Assembly: GCA_947458585.1 (NCBI GenBank)
Contig: CANGYY010000006.1
Coordinates: 1-64,000, forward strand
Source of the DNA: Cyclobacteriaceae bacterium
Lineage (GTDB): Bacteria > Bacteroidota > Bacteroidia > Cytophagales > Cyclobacteriaceae
Reading direction: 5' to 3'
Length of the DNA stretch: 64,000 bases
Of this stretch, positions 61,988-64,000 are shown one piece after another (positions within the stretch are counted from its first letter, which is position 1; every line of letters starts with the position of its first letter). The notes beneath the pieces are model-generated. The model saw nothing but the letters and a program-made list of their open reading frames with translations, ran no database searches and was not told the origin of the DNA. Made by a program: the position numbers and the translations under genes.

Positions 61988-63322
61988 TTAAGCGCTAGGG
62001 TTCATATTCACGAGCATTGCTGCCCCTAAAGCAGAGCCATTTGGAAAATCACTCGGGATAAGTTCGATTCCGGGAAGTTTTTTGCGCAGCAGTTCCAGAA
62101 AAATCGGGTTGGCATTGAATCCTCCATCTACAAAAAGCCGCTTTACGGGCGCCCCCTCCAAAACTAGGTTGATGGAGGCAGCCTGAATGCTGGTTAGCTC
62201 ATGTAGAAAAGTGTAATAGGCTTCTGTAAATTCAGAGAAACTGCCCCAATCTCTAGAATCCCCATTTTCTATTCCAAAATTTTCTGGCTGGATGTAGTGG
62301 AATCGGATTCTTTTTGTAGGCTGGCTGCTGACTTTTTGGTACCAGGATTCTTCGAATTGAAGTTTCTTGTAGGTGCCTAAGGGTAGGTTCCAATGGGCAT
62401 ACATTTCTTCCACTTGGTACTTGTGCTCCTCACCGATAAAGAGGCGTGAGATCTTGATGGGTTGTCCTGAAATGCTCAGAAACTGCAGGCAATCTTTTGT
62501 CAGCTCTGATTCTGTAAGCGGGGTCTTGTTGAACGGATTGATGCTGATCGCCCAGGTACCCGTAGACAGCAGGGCGAAGGGTTGTGTTTCCTGTTTCAGG
62601 TAGGGTAGAAGGGCTGCCGAAGAGTCATGTACGCCGATTCCACAGGGAATTCCACCTAGCTCAGGCTTGGTTTTCAAAAGTGTATCTCCGGGTAGTATGG
62701 CTGCCTGTAGCCGGTCTATTCCTTCTCGTTTCACCCAATCGTGGTAGTCCATCTTTCCAAAATCCCACAAAGCAGTGTGGCAACCGATGCTGCTGTAGTC
62801 AGAGACAAATTGACCAGTAAAAATCAAACTTAGGTATTGTGGAAGATGGAGGCTTTGTTGGATCTTTCGGAATACTTCTGGCTTGGCATACTTGAGAAAA
62901 TAGAGTTGCAGGCCTGAATTCAGCATGGCTAGCGAAGGGGAAGAAGTCTCCTTGCAGAAGTTCAATTTTCCCCCATTTTCGGAATAAAATCGCTCCAATA
63001 GTTCCTCCGGAAAAGGCTTCAGGTAATCGTACAATGGAGCTACTGGCTCTCCTTTGAGGTCAGTATGAACAAAGGATGCCCCATGTCCAGAAAAATTAAG
63101 CCGTGTAATTTCAAACTCAGTCGAATTTAACGCGGCATGAAATGTCTCCAACATCCACTCCCGAAGTGGCAGTACTGGTTCGCTCGGAAAGCCATCCTCG
63201 TCAGGAATGGGTTCCAGACGGGTATAGGTATGAAAGACCTCTCTAAGATTTTGGTCAAAGAGAAAGAATTTCTTGTTGGTTTTCCCGATGTCGAATACGG
63301 CTGTTACTGGGACTTTTGGCAT
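61988..63322 (-). CDS. FGGY-family carbohydrate kinase
   Basis: A 444-residue sugar kinase. The N-terminal FDIGKTNKKFFLFD is the phosphate-binding loop, GHGASFVHTD and DYSSIGCHTALWDF are sugar-site segments, and LFVDGGFNANPIF is the C-terminal adenosine motif. In context (next to a putative aldolase/dehydrogenase and lutABC) it is likely a rhamnulokinase or fuculokinase, but the sugar cannot be read from sequence. It lies 24 bases downstream of the SDR gene. Confidence 0.85.
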   Translation of the reverse strand: MPKVPVTAVFDIGKTNKKFFLFDQNLREVFHTYTRLEPIPDEDGFPSEPVLPLREWMLETFHAALNSTEFEITRLNFSGHGASFVHTDLKGEPVAPLYDYLKPFPEELLERFYSENGGKLNFCKETSSPSLAMLNSGLQLYFLKYAKPEVFRKIQQSLHLPQYLSLIFTGQFVSDYSSIGCHTALWDFGKMDYHDWVKREGIDRLQAAILPGDTLLKTKPELGGIPCGIGVHDSSAALLPYLKQETQPFALLSTGTWAISINPFNKTPLTESELTKDCLQFLSISGQPIKISRLFIGEEHKYQVEEMYAHWNLPLGTYKKLQFEESWYQKVSSQPTKRIRFHYIQPENFGIENGDSRDWGSFSEFTEAYYTFLHELTSIQAASINLVLEGAPVKRLFVDGGFNANPIFLELLRKKLPGIELIPSDFPNGSALGAAMLVNMNPSA

Positions 63323-63346
63323 TGGAATTACAGGAACTATTCGGGT

Positions 63347-64000
63347 TTATCTTGGGAAAGCTGCAGCAAGACCGCCATCCACATTGAGCATATTTCCTGT
63401 GGATTTGTTGAGCAGTCCACCTACAAAGGCAAAGGCTGCATCTGCGATGTCACTGACCTTGACGCTTTCCTTGAGTAGGGTACGGTTGGCGTAGTATTGC
63501 GGGAGATCGGCCACTTCGATGCCGTAGGCTTTGGCGCGATTTTCTGCCCAGCCTCCTTCCCAGATGTTCGAATTTTCGATGACCGCATCTGGGTTGACCA
63601 CATTTACTCGGATTTTATCATCCGCAAGTTCGGCAGCCATCAGTCTAGACATGTGCAATTGTGCTGCCTTGGCTGTGCCGTAAGCCACATTTTTTGGACC
63701 TGCTACCAGGGCGTTTTTACTTACAATATTCACAATGTCTCCCCCTAGTCCTTGCTGCTTCATCAGGCCAACTCCCAGTTTGGAAATGCGGAATTGCCCC
63801 ATCACCAAGAGGTCGTTGAGTTTATCCCAATCCTGATCGTTATGGTCTTCAAAGGACTTGGAAATGGAAATCCCGGCGTTGTTGACCACAATATCCAAGC
63901 CTCCAAATTGAAGTGCTATGGCCTGGGAAGCGCTGGCGATGCTGTCGGAATTGGTCACATCGAGCTGGAGGCCGAAGACATTGTCTTTGCCGTATTTTTT
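63347..64000 (-). CDS. Short-chain dehydrogenase domain (C-terminal part of a probable aldolase/SDR protein; cut by window edge)
   Basis: The frame is open to the window end; about 218 residues are visible. SDR motifs are DIVVNNAGIS, VSKNALVAGPKNVAYGTAKAA (catalytic Ser/Tyr/Lys as YGTAK), VNPDAVI and the C-terminal GNMLNVDGGLAAAFPR. In similar Bacteroidota operons this domain is the C-terminus of a bifunctional aldolase/SDR protein of the RhaEW type, which splits rhamnulose-phosphate and oxidises lactaldehyde to lactate. The N-terminal aldolase, if any, lies outside. A free-standing SDR is the alternative. Confidence 0.82.
   Translation of the reverse strand, partial: KKYGKDNVFGLQLDVTNSDSIASASQAIALQFGGLDIVVNNAGISISKSFEDHNDQDWDKLNDLLVMGQFRISKLGVGLMKQQGLGGDIVNIVSKNALVAGPKNVAYGTAKAAQLHMSRLMAAELADDKIRVNVVNPDAVIENSNIWEGGWAENRAKAYGIEVADLPQYYANRTLLKESVKVSDIADAAFAFVGGLLNKSTGNMLNVDGGLAAAFPR

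Overview
The window reads as a chromosomal segment of a Bacteroidota bacterium, most likely order Cytophagales and close to Cyclobacteriaceae (Algoriphagus-like). The supporting signs are a type IX secretion B-type (gliding-motility-associated, CHU_C) C-terminal domain, a PorT-like barrel, a B. subtilis-type SdhCAB, a NagB/PIG-L fusion enzyme, many lipoproteins, almost no visible Shine-Dalgarno sequences, and several TAnnTTTG -7 elements upstream of genes. The taxon is an inference from gene content. I see no insertion sequence, prophage or CRISPR array. Base composition looks even throughout.

Layout. 0-10.7 kb: 3' end of pgk, a secreted EEP-fold hydrolase, a flavin reductase-like protein, sppA, folK, fabD, a divergent LysR/bicarbonate-permease pair, a DCC-family protein and a large T9SS-sorted surface protein. 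11-14.5 kb: sdhCAB. 14.5-17 kb: a paired diheme cytochrome and beta-helix protein. 17-24.3 kb: outer-membrane barrel, ruvC, a SpoIIE-type phosphatase operon, TatD nuclease, asparaginase, tRNA-Ser(GGA), rhodanese lipoprotein and UbiA prenyltransferase. 24.4-30.2 kb: Tat-exported oxidoreductase, ROK kinase, NagB/PIG-L fusion and sucD. 30.5-33 kb: ABC transporter with a DUF3299-like protein. 33-36 kb: aminotransferase, small lipoproteins and a HemJ-like/SCO/cytochrome c operon. 36-42.7 kb: meaB, dnaA, mutA and mutB. 42.8-45.3 kb: a lipoprotein and a MarR/ferredoxin reductase/ferredoxin operon.

45.5-64 kb is a sugar-catabolic block. A GH43 enzyme comes first. Two large exported lipoproteins follow, each a beta-propeller linked to a c-type heme domain and transcribed divergently. 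Then come a DUF1080 (3-keto-disaccharide hydrolase family) protein, a DUF4432 epimerase-like protein, a cupin-like protein, a TIM-barrel isomerase and a Gfo/Idh/MocA dehydrogenase. I read this as a candidate extracytoplasmic route in which glycosides are oxidised by cytochrome-linked enzymes, cleaved and then processed in the cytoplasm. After a 457-base gene-free stretch carrying a duplicated composite repeat, an opposite-strand operon (SDR domain, FGGY kinase, lutA, lutB, lutC) looks like deoxysugar catabolism, with LutABC oxidising the lactate formed.

The central metabolic genes fit together. MutA/MutB with MeaB interconvert methylmalonyl-CoA and succinyl-CoA, SucD uses succinyl-CoA, and SdhCAB oxidises succinate. 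The gene-free stretches above 300 bases (38820-39167, 43179-43482, 58851-59307) are described individually.
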